The notes: generated by a model not told the origin, from the sequence alone. DNA of 12,355 nt from Chlorobiota bacterium (GCA_013151975.1 JAADHG010000179.1:1-12355), one strand, 5' to 3'. Shown: positions 1-7,319, numbered from the stretch's first letter. Made by a program: numbers and translations.

Positions 1-1
1 T

Positions 2-1687
2 ATTTTATTTTTTACCGAAATGTGGGAGCGTTTTTCCTATTATGGAATGCGAGCCTTATTAGTTATGTTTTTTACTGCTTCACTATTAGATGGTGGTTGG
101 GGCTGGCCAAGAGAACACGCCTTTGCTATTTTTGGTACCTATACCTCTTTAGTATATCTATCTACTCTATTAGGAGGCTATTTTGCCGATAAAAAAATAG
201 GCTATCGTTATGCTGTTTTAGTAGGTGCTTTGTTAATGACTATTGGTCATGCTTGTATGGCTTTAGAAACGCCATTTTTTATATACTCAGGATTAACTTT
301 TTTAGTTTTTGGTAGCGGTTTCTTTAAACCAAATATGACCTCTATAATCTCAGAAATGTATAAAGGTAAGGAAGAAAAGAAAGATGGTGCTTATACTATT
401 TTTTACATGGGAGTTAATGCAGGAGCCTTTCTGGGAATTTTATTATGTGGCTATTTAGGAGAAAAAGTTGGTTGGAGTTGGGGCTTTGGTTTAGCAGGAG
501 TTTTTATGTTATTTGGATTATTACAGTTCTGGTATGCTCAAAACATATTTGGAAGTATTGGTCTTAAGCCTGAAAAACAAAACGAGAAAGCTACCGAATT
601 AAAAGAAGGTGAACCAAAATTAAATCCTTTTACAAGGTTTCAGTTATCAATTATTGTAATAGCAGCTGTTTTAGGGTTGGCTTGGATTTTAAACGATCCC
701 GTAGCTAAAATTTCTGAAGGAGAATATAATCTTTTTGATTTTTCAATGCTTGGTTTAGACGGACCATCATTTATTATATTAATGGCTCTTTTGCTTTTTA
801 TTTTATTGTTAGTTATTCGCCTTCCAAAATATGATAAAATAACAAGAGATAGAATGTTGGCAGTTATGTTTTTTGCTTTTATTACTATTTTCTTTTGGGC
901 AATTTTTGAACAGGCTCCAAGTTCATTAACTATTTTTGCTAGAGATTATACTCAAAGGGTTTTAGAAGGGAATTCAGCTCTAACTTTCAAAATAGTAAAT
1001 TCTTTAATGACCTTAATCCCTTTAGGAATAATTACACGAGTACTTTGGCTGTTATTCAAGAAAACCTTTGATAAATATGCGAAGTCTAATATTTTTTTAG
1101 CGACAAGTTTTGTTATCATATGGGCAATTGCAATCTGGATGTTATATACTGAATTTTTGAAGGATATAGCAGAAGTTCCAGCATCTTGGTTCGGAATATT
1201 AAACTCTTTATTTATTATAGCATTTGCACCACTCTTTTCTAAATGGTGGGAAAGTAAATACAATCCTAATGCAAATACAAAGTATGCCATTGGGATGGTT
1301 TTATTAGGAATAGGAATGGCTTGTGTAGCAATTGGGTCATCATCAATTCCAATAGGAGCTAAAACAGCTTCTGTAAGTATGATTTGGTTAATTTTAGTAT
1401 ATTTCTTTCATACAATGGGAGAGTTATGTGTTTCTCCAGTAGCTTTATCTTATGTGAGTAAGTTAGTTCCTGGACGAATGATTGCCATGATGTTTGGTAT
1501 TTGGTATTTAGCGGTTGCCATAGGAATGAAGCTAGCAGGTGTTTTTGGAGAAGCGTCTGAAAGTATTGCAAAAACAGAAGGATTGAGTTCTTTCTTCTGG
1601 TTATTAACTATAGTAGCTGTTAGTTTAGGAGTATTTTCATTACTTATGTATCCTATAATTAAAAAATTGATGCATGGTGTACGTTAA
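2..1687 (+). CDS. POT/PTR2 family proton-coupled peptide transporter, 5' partial
   Basis: An inner-membrane major-facilitator protein that probably imports di- and tripeptides with protons. The reading frame is open to the window edge and encodes ILFFTE just before the Met at 20, so that Met is internal: it completes the POT helix-1 motif ExxERFxYYG (FFTEMWERFSYYG). Probably some 15-25 N-terminal residues lie outside. Numbering from the Met at 20, the second family signature FYMGVNAG is at residues 128-135, and a conserved FWxxxEQ (FWAIFEQ) is at 292-298. The rest is a series of hydrophobic helices, with a polar linker near 180-207 (charged, KPEKQNEK) and further helices to the C-terminus, consistent with 12-14 TM segments. 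The gene is monocistronic at its 3' end, being followed by a strong hairpin terminator. The family is certain; the exact substrate is inferred from the family. Confidence 0.93.
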   Translation: MLFFTEMWERFSYYGMRALLVMFFTASLLDGGWGWPREHAFAIFGTYTSLVYLSTLLGGYFADKKIGYRYAVLVGALLMTIGHACMALETPFFIYSGLTFLVFGSGFFKPNMTSIISEMYKGKEEKKDGAYTIFYMGVNAGAFLGILLCGYLGEKVGWSWGFGLAGVFMLFGLLQFWYAQNIFGSIGLKPEKQNEKATELKEGEPKLNPFTRFQLSIIVIAAVLGLAWILNDPVAKISEGEYNLFDFSMLGLDGPSFIILMALLLFILLLVIRLPKYDKITRDRMLAVMFFAFITIFFWAIFEQAPSSLTIFARDYTQRVLEGNSALTFKIVNSLMTLIPLGIITRVLWLLFKKTFDKYAKSNIFLATSFVIIWAIAIWMLYTEFLKDIAEVPASWFGILNSLFIIAFAPLFSKWWESKYNPNANTKYAIGMVLLGIGMACVAIGSSSIPIGAKTASVSMIWLILVYFFHTMGELCVSPVALSYVSKLVPGRMIAMMFGIWYLAVAIGMKLAGVFGEASESIAKTEGLSSFFWLLTIVAVSLGVFSLLMYPIIKKLMHGVR

Positions 1688-1712
1688 ACGATAAAAACGT
1701 TAAAATAAACGT

Positions 1713-1740
1713 AAAATGCTCCTATTTAGGAGCATTTTTT
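1713..1740 (+). terminator. Rho-independent terminator of the peptide transporter gene
   Basis: An 11-bp perfect stem (aaaatgctcct / aggagcatttt, 1713-1723 with 1728-1738) closes a 4-nt loop and runs into a T tract ending at 1740. It starts 26 nt after the transporter stop codon, so it ends that transcript before the thioredoxin-like gene. The A-rich left arm means it could also act weakly in the other direction, but no minus-strand gene ends here. Confidence 0.9.
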
Positions 1741-1777
1741 GTAAGTTTCGCACGCCTAATACAACAAATCATATGTT

Positions 1778-2329
1778 ATGAAAAAAATAATAGTACTTGT
1801 TCTACTTACAGTATTTACCACAGTAAATAGTTTTGCACAAGAAATTAACTGGGTAAGCCTTGAAGAAGCTGTTGCGCTTCAAAAGAAAAAACCAAAAAAA
1901 ATAATGATGGATATGTACACCGTTTGGTGCGGTCCATGTAAAATGCTAGATAGAAACACCTTTCAAAATAAAGACGTGGCAGATTATGTAAATAAATATT
2001 ATTACGCGGTCAAGTTTAATGCCGAAGGTAATGATGTTGTTGAGTTTAAAGGAAAAACTTATACAAATCCAAATTATGATCCAGCGAAAGCTAAAAGGAA
2101 AAATGGTTACCATGAATTAACAAGATATTTTGAAATTCAAGCCTATCCAACAATCATATTTTTAGAAGAGAACTTAGAACTTTTAACACCACTTCGTGGT
2201 TATAAAACACCTCAAGATTTAGAGCTTTATCTCAAATTATTTAAGAATAATGATTATAAAGACATGGATACTCAAGAAAAATTCAATGTCTATTACAAAG
2301 CATTTAAACCTGAATTTCAAAGCGAGTAA
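1778..2329 (+). CDS. Exported thioredoxin-fold protein with WCGPC active site
   Basis: A 183-residue thioredoxin-like protein, probably a periplasmic thiol-disulfide oxidoreductase. Residues 1-20 form a Sec-type signal peptide (MKK start, hydrophobic core, NSFA then Q at a likely signal peptidase I site). The redox motif WCGPC is at 50-54 (Cys51, Cys54), in the usual place after a beta strand (KIMMDMYT). The cis-proline is Pro124 in QAYPTIIF. Between helix 2 and the cis-Pro strand there is a hydrophilic stretch (about 84-112, rich in K, N and Y) longer than in classical thioredoxin of about 105 residues, and the C-terminus has an added helical segment. It stands alone between two terminators, so it is probably transcribed by itself. 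The partner protein cannot be told from sequence; it resembles the Thioredoxin_7/DUF255-like group rather than TlpA or DsbA. Confidence 0.88.
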   Translation: MKKIIVLVLLTVFTTVNSFAQEINWVSLEEAVALQKKKPKKIMMDMYTVWCGPCKMLDRNTFQNKDVADYVNKYYYAVKFNAEGNDVVEFKGKTYTNPNYDPAKAKRKNGYHELTRYFEIQAYPTIIFLEENLELLTPLRGYKTPQDLELYLKLFKNNDYKDMDTQEKFNVYYKAFKPEFQSE

Positions 2330-2335
2330 ATACAA

Positions 2336-4375
2336 CTAAAAACGATATACAAAAGCGCCCTTTTTACTAGTTTGGTAAAAAGGGATTTTTTTTGCTTTAC
2401 AGGTTTTAGCCCAACGTTCTTGATAGCTTTTGTAATTACTACCATCACTAATAATTAATTTGGGGTGTAAACTATCAATTAACCTTTTGAGATTTATTTT
2501 AGGTGAGTTTCGCAATAGAATAATATCAGGAGTAAATGTCTTTACATTATATACACCAATACTATCAATTACAAGAATTTTATTTGTTTTAAGTAGGTAA
2601 ACAGACTGTATTGAGTCTTGTTTTATTTTAGTGATATGTTCTCCAACCTTATAATTAGTAATAACCTTATCATATTTTAAAACAGAATCGTTTAAATTAT
2701 GATGTAAGTTTAATTGATTCTTATTCTTAAAGCCGATAATACTATATCTTGATTTATGAAATATAACAAAGGTTTTAGAGTTGGATTTGTAAGAATCATA
2801 TATGAAATAACCTTGACTAAAAAGGATGGCTATTAGTAGATAAATAACGCTTCTGTAAGTTTTTTGTTTAATAAAATTGATAATAAGAATTAAAAGTAGA
2901 TAACTAATAAGTACATGCTCAATATTGAAAGAAATATTTTTGAATAAAAAAGATTCTTGATTAGAAATCCAACCCACAAAGGTGTTCATCAATCCAATGA
3001 TACTTCCATAAGTTGAAGCTAAGAACTCTGGAAGGATATTAAGTAATGCTAACCCAATAACAATAATTCCAAAGCCTAAAATAGTACCTAAAAAAGGAAT
3101 GATTACTAAATTTGAAACAAAGAACAATCCTGGGAATTGATGGAAGTAAAAGAGGCTAATGGGGATAATACCAAACTGAGCAGCAAGAGTTACTGTAAAA
3201 ATTCCCCATAAGAATTTAAAAAATTTAGTTTTTGGATGCCATAAACTGTATAGCATAGGTTGAATAATAACAATAGCAAAAACAGCCAAATAGCTTAATT
3301 GAAATCCTACATCAAATATAAAAGTAGGTTTAAAGAGCAATAAGAAGAACATAGAAATAGCCAAAGTGTTAAAAACATTGGTTGGTCTATTTAAATTCAT
3401 TGCAATGGCAACAATGGTAAACATACTTACAGCTCTAACTACTGATGCTGATAAGCCGGCGATAATAGCAAAACTCCAAAGTATTAGCACAAGAATAATA
3501 GTTTTATAAACTTTGCCATGCTTAATAGATTCTATGGGTTTAAAAACGAAATTTAAGAGTAGGAGAATAATACCAACATGTAATCCTGAAACTGCCAAAA
3601 TATGAATTGCCCCAGCCTTGGTATAGCTATCGTAAATGTCTTTTGAAACATCTTGTCGCTGCCCCAACAATAATGCATTAATAATAGCTAGCTCATCATT
3701 TTTAAAATTATAGTGCTTTAATTTTGTGTTGATTTTTTCTCTAAGTTGGCTTGCTAAACCAAAAATTGTATTGGCATTACTTTCAACTTTTAAGAGTTCA
3801 GTATTTTCAATAAAAAGCTGGTGATAAATATGTTTCTTTTTTAAATAACTTTTATAATTAAACTGATGTGGATTTAAAGGTGAAATAAGGTCTTTGAATT
3901 GCGTTTTTGCAATTAGAATATCGTCAACATTTAGCTTATTAAATAAAGTATCTTTTTCAATATTTAATAAGGATTTTCCAGAAACTTTGGTATTGTTAAT
4001 TTTTAAAATATCGATAACATACTTATCATAATAATTGCCCGACTTTAAAACCTCTCTAATTCTAAAAGAAATAAGGGACACATTTTCATTACCAATTGTT
4101 GTATGTTTTGTATAATGGTTTTTCCAGCTAGATTGTTCGTGAACTTTTATAGTTAATCCTCCAAGAGTTATTGTGGCTAAATACGCAATAATTCCAAACC
4201 AAATAGATTGCTTGTATTGAAGATTTGTGAGGAATAAACCTATACCTAAAATTACTGATAACGCAATACTTATAAACACAAAAGCAGTTAATCCTATAGA
4301 AGTAAAATAACCTATAAGAATGCCAATAACAAGGCAAAATGTAAGTTTTATTATAGTGAAATTAAGTAACTTCAT
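2336..4375 (-). CDS. comEC: ComEC/Rec2 family DNA-uptake membrane protein
   Basis: The inner-membrane channel thought to carry single-stranded DNA into the cytoplasm during natural transformation. The N-terminus (about 1-76) has three hydrophobic helices followed by a beta-rich soluble DUF4131/OB-like region (about 95-200). The Competence domain follows, with the family hallmark HILAVSGLHVG at 258-268, a conserved GLSASVVRA at 307-315 and DVGFQLSYLAVFAI at 355-368, then more TM helices to about 522. The last 150 residues look like the end of a metallo-beta-lactamase fold (DIILLRNS, HPKLIISDGSN, a terminal Tyr-rich strand), but no HxHxDH metal motif is present, so a nuclease activity is unlikely from this copy. 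At 679 aa it is shorter than the three-domain ComEC of about 750-800 aa. It is last in the surE-lpxB run, 21 nt behind the NlpC gene, and its stop is 6 nt from the stop of the convergent gene. Confidence 0.92.
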   Translation of the reverse strand: MKLLNFTIIKLTFCLVIGILIGYFTSIGLTAFVFISIALSVILGIGLFLTNLQYKQSIWFGIIAYLATITLGGLTIKVHEQSSWKNHYTKHTTIGNENVSLISFRIREVLKSGNYYDKYVIDILKINNTKVSGKSLLNIEKDTLFNKLNVDDILIAKTQFKDLISPLNPHQFNYKSYLKKKHIYHQLFIENTELLKVESNANTIFGLASQLREKINTKLKHYNFKNDELAIINALLLGQRQDVSKDIYDSYTKAGAIHILAVSGLHVGIILLLLNFVFKPIESIKHGKVYKTIILVLILWSFAIIAGLSASVVRAVSMFTIVAIAMNLNRPTNVFNTLAISMFFLLLFKPTFIFDVGFQLSYLAVFAIVIIQPMLYSLWHPKTKFFKFLWGIFTVTLAAQFGIIPISLFYFHQFPGLFFVSNLVIIPFLGTILGFGIIVIGLALLNILPEFLASTYGSIIGLMNTFVGWISNQESFLFKNISFNIEHVLISYLLLILIINFIKQKTYRSVIYLLIAILFSQGYFIYDSYKSNSKTFVIFHKSRYSIIGFKNKNQLNLHHNLNDSVLKYDKVITNYKVGEHITKIKQDSIQSVYLLKTNKILVIDSIGVYNVKTFTPDIILLRNSPKINLKRLIDSLHPKLIISDGSNYKSYQERWAKTCKAKKIPFYQTSKKGAFVYRF
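2358..2393 (+). terminator. Terminator of the thioredoxin-like gene, embedded in the 3' end of comEC
   Basis: A perfect 10-bp stem (ccctttttac at 2358-2367 with gtaaaaaggg at 2375-2384), a 7-nt loop, then an A and eight Ts (2386-2393). The T tract follows the stem only on the plus strand, so the polarity fits the thioredoxin-like gene that ends at 2329. The whole structure is inside the coding sequence of the convergent gene, over comEC codons 661-673. On the minus strand the stem is followed by only four Ts after GCGC, so it should be a weak terminator at best there. Confidence 0.82.
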
Positions 4376-4378
4376 GAG

Positions 4379-4401
4379 TGTAAGATAGTAAATATCTTAC
4401 A
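4379..4401 (-). repeat. Perfect inverted repeat in the NlpC-comEC spacer
   Basis: Two 9-bp arms (tgtaagata at 4379-4387, tatcttaca at 4393-4401) flank a 5-nt loop. In the transcript the hairpin begins at the stop codon of the NlpC/P60 gene (4397-4399) and ends 3 nt before the comEC ATG. There is no T tract after it on the minus strand, so it is not a standard terminator. Its position suggests it could affect comEC translation or protect an mRNA end; that role is inference. Confidence 0.6.
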
Positions 4402-4903
4402 GAATTTGTCTAACTTCAATGAATGCTAATTTCCAATAAGGTTCAGATAATGAGGATGTTATTACGCCTTTGCTTGTTGTAGCGTGTATGAATTTAATAT
4501 TTCCGTTTTCAGAATTTACAATTAATCCAACGTGGTTTATGTCCTTACCATTTTTACTGGTTTTAAAGAATAACAAGTCTCCTTTTTTTGCTTTTTGCAA
4601 AGTAATTTGTTGCCCTTGTTTTGCCATATCGCGAGAAACTCTTGGTAAAGCAATAGCTTCTTTTTTAAAGGAAATGTATATCAATCCAGAGCAATCCATC
4701 CCTTTATTTGTTGTGCCTCCATATTTATACCTAGTGCCACTAAAAGTTATGGCATAATTAATAATGTTGTCTGCTTTAGAATTTTTAGAAACAGATGTTA
4801 TGGTTTTTGTCTGATTACTTTTTTGAGTAGTTTGAACATATCTAGTAGATTTACAAGAGCTGAAACTTAAAAAAACAAGAAATATAAAGGGCAAAACACG
4901 CAT
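4397..4903 (-). CDS. NlpC/P60 family (C40) cell-wall peptidase lipoprotein
   Basis: A 168-residue lipoprotein, probably a peptidoglycan endopeptidase cutting within the stem peptide. Residues 1-16 are a lipoprotein signal with lipobox FSSC, the lipidated Cys being Cys17. A short Ser/Thr/Lys/Gln-rich linker leads to a single NlpC/P60 domain from about 45 to the end. The catalytic Cys is Cys71 in MDCSGL, His124 (NHVGLIV) is the catalytic histidine and His140 (FIHAT) is the third polar residue. LPRVSRDMAKQG (86-97) and the KKGDLLFF strand (106-113) are also typical. No SH3 or LysM domain is present, so it is a minimal Spr/NlpC-like form. It sits 20 nt behind lpxB and 21 nt ahead of comEC, consistent with co-transcription. 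Family assignment is secure; the exact bond cut is not visible. Confidence 0.92.
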   Translation of the reverse strand: MRVLPFIFLVFLSFSSCKSTRYVQTTQKSNQTKTITSVSKNSKADNIINYAITFSGTRYKYGGTTNKGMDCSGLIYISFKKEAIALPRVSRDMAKQGQQITLQKAKKGDLLFFKTSKNGKDINHVGLIVNSENGNIKFIHATTSKGVITSSLSEPYWKLAFIEVRQIL

Positions 4904-4923
4904 AAACCAAATTTTGATTTAAG

Positions 4924-6039
4924 CTAATTTACAGAATTATAAATTAATTGCGCCGTTTTTGTACTAGCACCTTTTCCTCCTAATTTTTTTTCAAGATCAT
5001 AATAGTCTAAAAAGAATTTTGCACGTTCATAGCCATCAAGAATGTTAGTAAGTTCTTGTTTAAGCCGTTTTGTGTTAAATTCACTTTGAATAAGCTCAGT
5101 AACTACTTCCTTATCCATAATTAGGTTGACCAAAGAAATATATTTTATGTGTTTTACTAAGCGCTTACCAATTTGATACGACAACCAACTCCCTTTGTAG
5201 CAAACCACTTGAGGGACTTTAAATAATGCTGTTTCTAAAGTTGCTGTTCCAGATGTTACCAGAGCTGCTGTAGAAACACTTAATAAATCGTAGGTTTTAT
5301 TACTTACAAAATGCACATGAGTATTATCAATAAATGGTTCGTAAAAACTATAATCCTGACTTGGTGCGCCAGCAATTACAAACTGATAATCTGAAAAATC
5401 TTTGACAACGCTTAACATTATGGATAACATTTTACGAATTTCTTGTTTGCGACTTCCGGGTAATAAGGCAATTATAGGTTTTTCATTGAGCTCATGTTGT
5501 GCCCTGAATTCATATTCATCAATTTGTACTCTATCTGAAATTGCATCAATTAAAGGGTGTCCAACAAAGGTTACAGGGTAATTGTGTTTGTCTTCATAAA
5601 ACGTCTTTTCAAACGGAAGGATAACATACATATTATCGATATCTCGTTTTATAGCATTTATTCTATTTTCTTTCCAAGCCCATATTTGAGGTGAAATATA
5701 ATATTGGGTATTAAAATGGTTTTGTTTAGCCCATTTGGCAATACGTAAATTAAATCCAGGATAGTCAATAAATATTATAACATCAGGATGATATGCTTCA
5801 ATATCTTGTTTGCAAAAAGTTAGATTTTTAGTTATGGTTCTTAAATTCATGATTACTTCAAGAAAACCCATAAAAGCTAAATCTTTATAGTGCTTTACTA
5901 AAACACCACTTACTTGTTGCATAAGATCGCCACCCCAAAATCTAAATTCGGCATTAAGATCTTCTCTTAATAAGGCCTTCATTAAATTGGAACCATGTAA
6001 ATCTCCTGACGCTTCTCCAGCAATAATGTAATACTTCAT
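4924..6039 (-). CDS. lpxB: Lipid-A-disaccharide synthase
   Basis: A GT19 glycosyltransferase on the cytoplasmic side of the inner membrane. It joins UDP-2,3-diacylglucosamine and lipid X into the tetraacyl lipid A disaccharide. At 371 residues it matches the usual length of about 380. Visible motifs are the N-terminal GEASGD (8-13), FWGGDLM (34-40), IDYPGFNLR (91-99, holding the conserved Asp), SPQIWAWKENR (116-126), FVGHPLID (158-165), the nucleotide-binding loop LPGSRKQEI (193-201), SGTATLE (263-269) and the YISLVNLI segment (300-307). All catalytic blocks are intact. The other lipid A genes are not in the window. A 71-nt gap separates it from the upstream small membrane protein gene, and its stop is 20 nt from the NlpC/P60 start. 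Confidence 0.96.
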   Translation of the reverse strand: MKYYIIAGEASGDLHGSNLMKALLREDLNAEFRFWGGDLMQQVSGVLVKHYKDLAFMGFLEVIMNLRTITKNLTFCKQDIEAYHPDVIIFIDYPGFNLRIAKWAKQNHFNTQYYISPQIWAWKENRINAIKRDIDNMYVILPFEKTFYEDKHNYPVTFVGHPLIDAISDRVQIDEYEFRAQHELNEKPIIALLPGSRKQEIRKMLSIMLSVVKDFSDYQFVIAGAPSQDYSFYEPFIDNTHVHFVSNKTYDLLSVSTAALVTSGTATLETALFKVPQVVCYKGSWLSYQIGKRLVKHIKYISLVNLIMDKEVVTELIQSEFNTKRLKQELTNILDGYERAKFFLDYYDLEKKLGGKGASTKTAQLIYNSVN

Positions 6040-6110
6040 AAATTAAAAACTCTGAGATATTTTTGGTGTTCTTTTAGATTTAGTTTTTTTGATTAAAAGC
6101 CCATTGTAGG

Positions 6111-6392
6111 CTAAAATTTAATAATAAATGTAAAAATAGCTATAAAAACAGTAATTAATAATACACCTCTAGCACGATAATCTTGTTTCTTTTTTATAAA
6201 AATAAAGAAGACTACTAAATTTAAAATAGCCCCCAAACTAACAAGTTTTCCTATAAACCCTTCAGCAATAGCCGCTTTTATTACCGTTGTAAAACTATCG
6301 CCATTACCAAATAATGTAGCCGTAATAAAAACCCCTATAATATTGGCTGTTAAGCCAATTAGTATTCCAATAATAATATCTTTTTTAATCAT
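6111..6392 (-). CDS. Small three-helix membrane protein of unknown function
   Basis: A 93-residue protein I do not recognise as a named family. It has three predicted TM helices: about 5-28 (DIIIGILIGL onward), 46-66 (ending FIFI) and 75-92 (VLLITVFIAIFTFI). A positive KKKQDYRAR patch at 67-75 lies between helices 2 and 3, and KK at 3-4 precedes helix 1, which puts the N-terminus and that loop on the cytoplasmic side by the positive-inside rule. It overlaps the 3' end of surE by 8 nt (CATGATTAA, its ATG ahead of the surE stop), a sign of translational coupling and good support for this start. It lies between surE and lpxB in the same orientation. No catalytic residues are evident. I infer an envelope role from position only. 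Confidence 0.78.
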   Translation of the reverse strand: MIKKDIIIGILIGLTANIIGVFITATLFGNGDSFTTVIKAAIAEGFIGKLVSLGAILNLVVFFIFIKKKQDYRARGVLLITVFIAIFTFIIKF

Positions 6393-7161
6393 GTAACGAC
6401 CACGAGTTTAATTGTTGTATAAAATGATGTGCTGTAAGGTCAAATTGAACAGGAACAACCGAGACATAGCCATGTTCTAAAGCCCATTCATCGGTATCTT
6501 CACCTTTATCTAAATTAACAAATTTTCCCGTAAGCCAATAGTAATCTTTACCATGAGGGTTTTTACGTTTGTCAAATTCTTCAACCCAATTGGCTTTTGC
6601 TTGTCTACAAATTTTTATACCTTTAATATCCTGTTTTTTTAATTTAGGAAAGTTCACATTAAGCACAATACCTTTTGGCAATCCGTTTTTTAACACATTT
6701 AAGGTAATGGTTTTAATAAAATCTTCTGTGGGTTCAAAATTAGCGTCCCAATCATAATCTAATAGTGAGAACCCAATTGCTGGAATCCCTTCAATACCAG
6801 CTTCAATTGCAGCACTCATAGTCCCTGAGTAAATAACGTTAATGGATGAGTTTGAGCCATGATTAATGCCAGAAACACACAAATCGGGTGTTCTATCTAA
6901 AATTTCATGAACTGCCAATTTAATACAATCGGCAGGTGTTCCAGAAGTACTGTATTCAGTTTGTGGACCATCGTCAATCTGTTCTTGTTTACAATGCAAA
7001 GTAGCATCAACAGTTATGGCATGCCCCATGCCACTTTGTGGGCTATCCGGAGCAACTACTACAACATCGCCAATGGTATTCATTACTTTAATTAAAGTAC
7101 GAATTCCAGGTGCTGTTATGCCATCATCATTAGTAATTAATATCAAGGGTTTTTTGTGCAT
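6385..7161 (-). CDS. surE: 5'/3'-nucleotidase SurE
   Basis: A cytoplasmic metal-dependent phosphatase acting on nucleoside 5'- and 3'-monophosphates, in some species also on short polyphosphate. It has 258 residues, against 253 in E. coli. The metal-site residues are all visible: Asp12 and Asp13 in ITNDDGITAPG (9-19), Ser43 in PDSPQSGMGH, and Asn100 in SGINHGSN (97-104). Further family blocks are TSGTPADC (72-79) and IYSGTMSAAIEAGIEGIPAIG (110-130). The start at 7161 puts the NDDG motif at the expected distance from the N-terminus. It is the first gene of the minus-strand run, divergent from prc, with a likely promoter in the 158-bp gap between them. Its stop overlaps the next gene. Confidence 0.97.
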   Translation of the reverse strand: MHKKPLILITNDDGITAPGIRTLIKVMNTIGDVVVVAPDSPQSGMGHAITVDATLHCKQEQIDDGPQTEYSTSGTPADCIKLAVHEILDRTPDLCVSGINHGSNSSINVIYSGTMSAAIEAGIEGIPAIGFSLLDYDWDANFEPTEDFIKTITLNVLKNGLPKGIVLNVNFPKLKKQDIKGIKICRQAKANWVEEFDKRKNPHGKDYYWLTGKFVNLDKGEDTDEWALEHGYVSVVPVQFDLTAHHFIQQLNSWSLHD

Positions 7162-7185
7162 GTGCTATAATGAGATTTATATTTA

Positions 7186-7193
7186 CAAAAGTA
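7186..7193 (-). promoter_or_regulatory. Candidate -7 element for the surE operon (TACTTTTG)
   Basis: Read on the minus strand this is TACTTTTG, an exact match to the Bacteroidetes housekeeping -7 consensus TAnnTTTG. It lies 24 nt upstream of the surE ATG, which would give a leader of roughly 15-20 nt. I do not see a clear TTTG -33 element at the usual spacing, so the call rests on one box and on position. Confidence 0.35.
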
Positions 7194-7217
7194 GGTAAAT
7201 TCAGTATGAATTACCTA
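7192..7217. promoter_or_regulatory. Imperfect dyad in the surE/prc divergent region
   Basis: TAGGTAAATTCA (7192-7203) and TGAATTACCTA (7207-7217) are inverted repeats with one unpaired base and a 3-nt centre. The dyad begins on the last two bases of the candidate surE -7 element and covers its upstream spacer, where a regulator could block the polymerase. It could equally be a chance AT-rich inverted repeat; no regulator is known from the window. Confidence 0.4.
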
Positions 7218-7258
7218 TTTTGTGGTGTTTAACAAAAAATTATTACCATAACTTAATA

Positions 7259-7284
7259 TTGGCATAGTTTTTTCTTTAATTTAG
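7259..7284 (+). promoter_or_regulatory. Weak candidate promoter for prc
   Basis: A TTGG at 7259-7262 and a TAATTTAG at 7277-7284 (one mismatch to TAnnTTTG) lie 35 nt upstream of the prc start. The spacing between boxes is a little short. In such AT-rich DNA the match is weak evidence. Confidence 0.22.
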
Positions 7285-7319
7285 ATGAAAATTTCACCCA
7301 ATAATAAAGAATTGATTAG

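Noticed and set aside
20..22. ATG at 20 as true start of the peptide transporter
   Set aside because: The frame continues upstream to the window edge with FFTE, which belongs to the conserved ExxERFxYYG motif, so this Met is internal.
952..1571. Antisense open frames opposite the transporter gene, and similar short frames opposite comEC, surE and hutU
   Set aside because: They are shadows of clearly conserved genes, with no recognisable motifs and implausible composition.
1681..1715. Repeated ACGTTAAA-like units after the transporter stop (1681-1688, 1698-1705, with a partial AACGTAAAA)
   Set aside because: Only two exact short copies, partly inside the coding end, in AT-rich DNA; no arrangement that suggests an iteron or binding array.
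1742..1749. TAAGTTTC as a -7 element for the thioredoxin-like gene
   Set aside because: One mismatch at the key final G and no -33 box at suitable spacing; too weak to annotate.
6040..6110. Possible hairpin or promoter in the 71-nt gap upstream of lpxB
   Set aside because: Only a 4-bp AGCC/GGCT stem and no TAnnTTTG box on the minus strand; nothing supportable.
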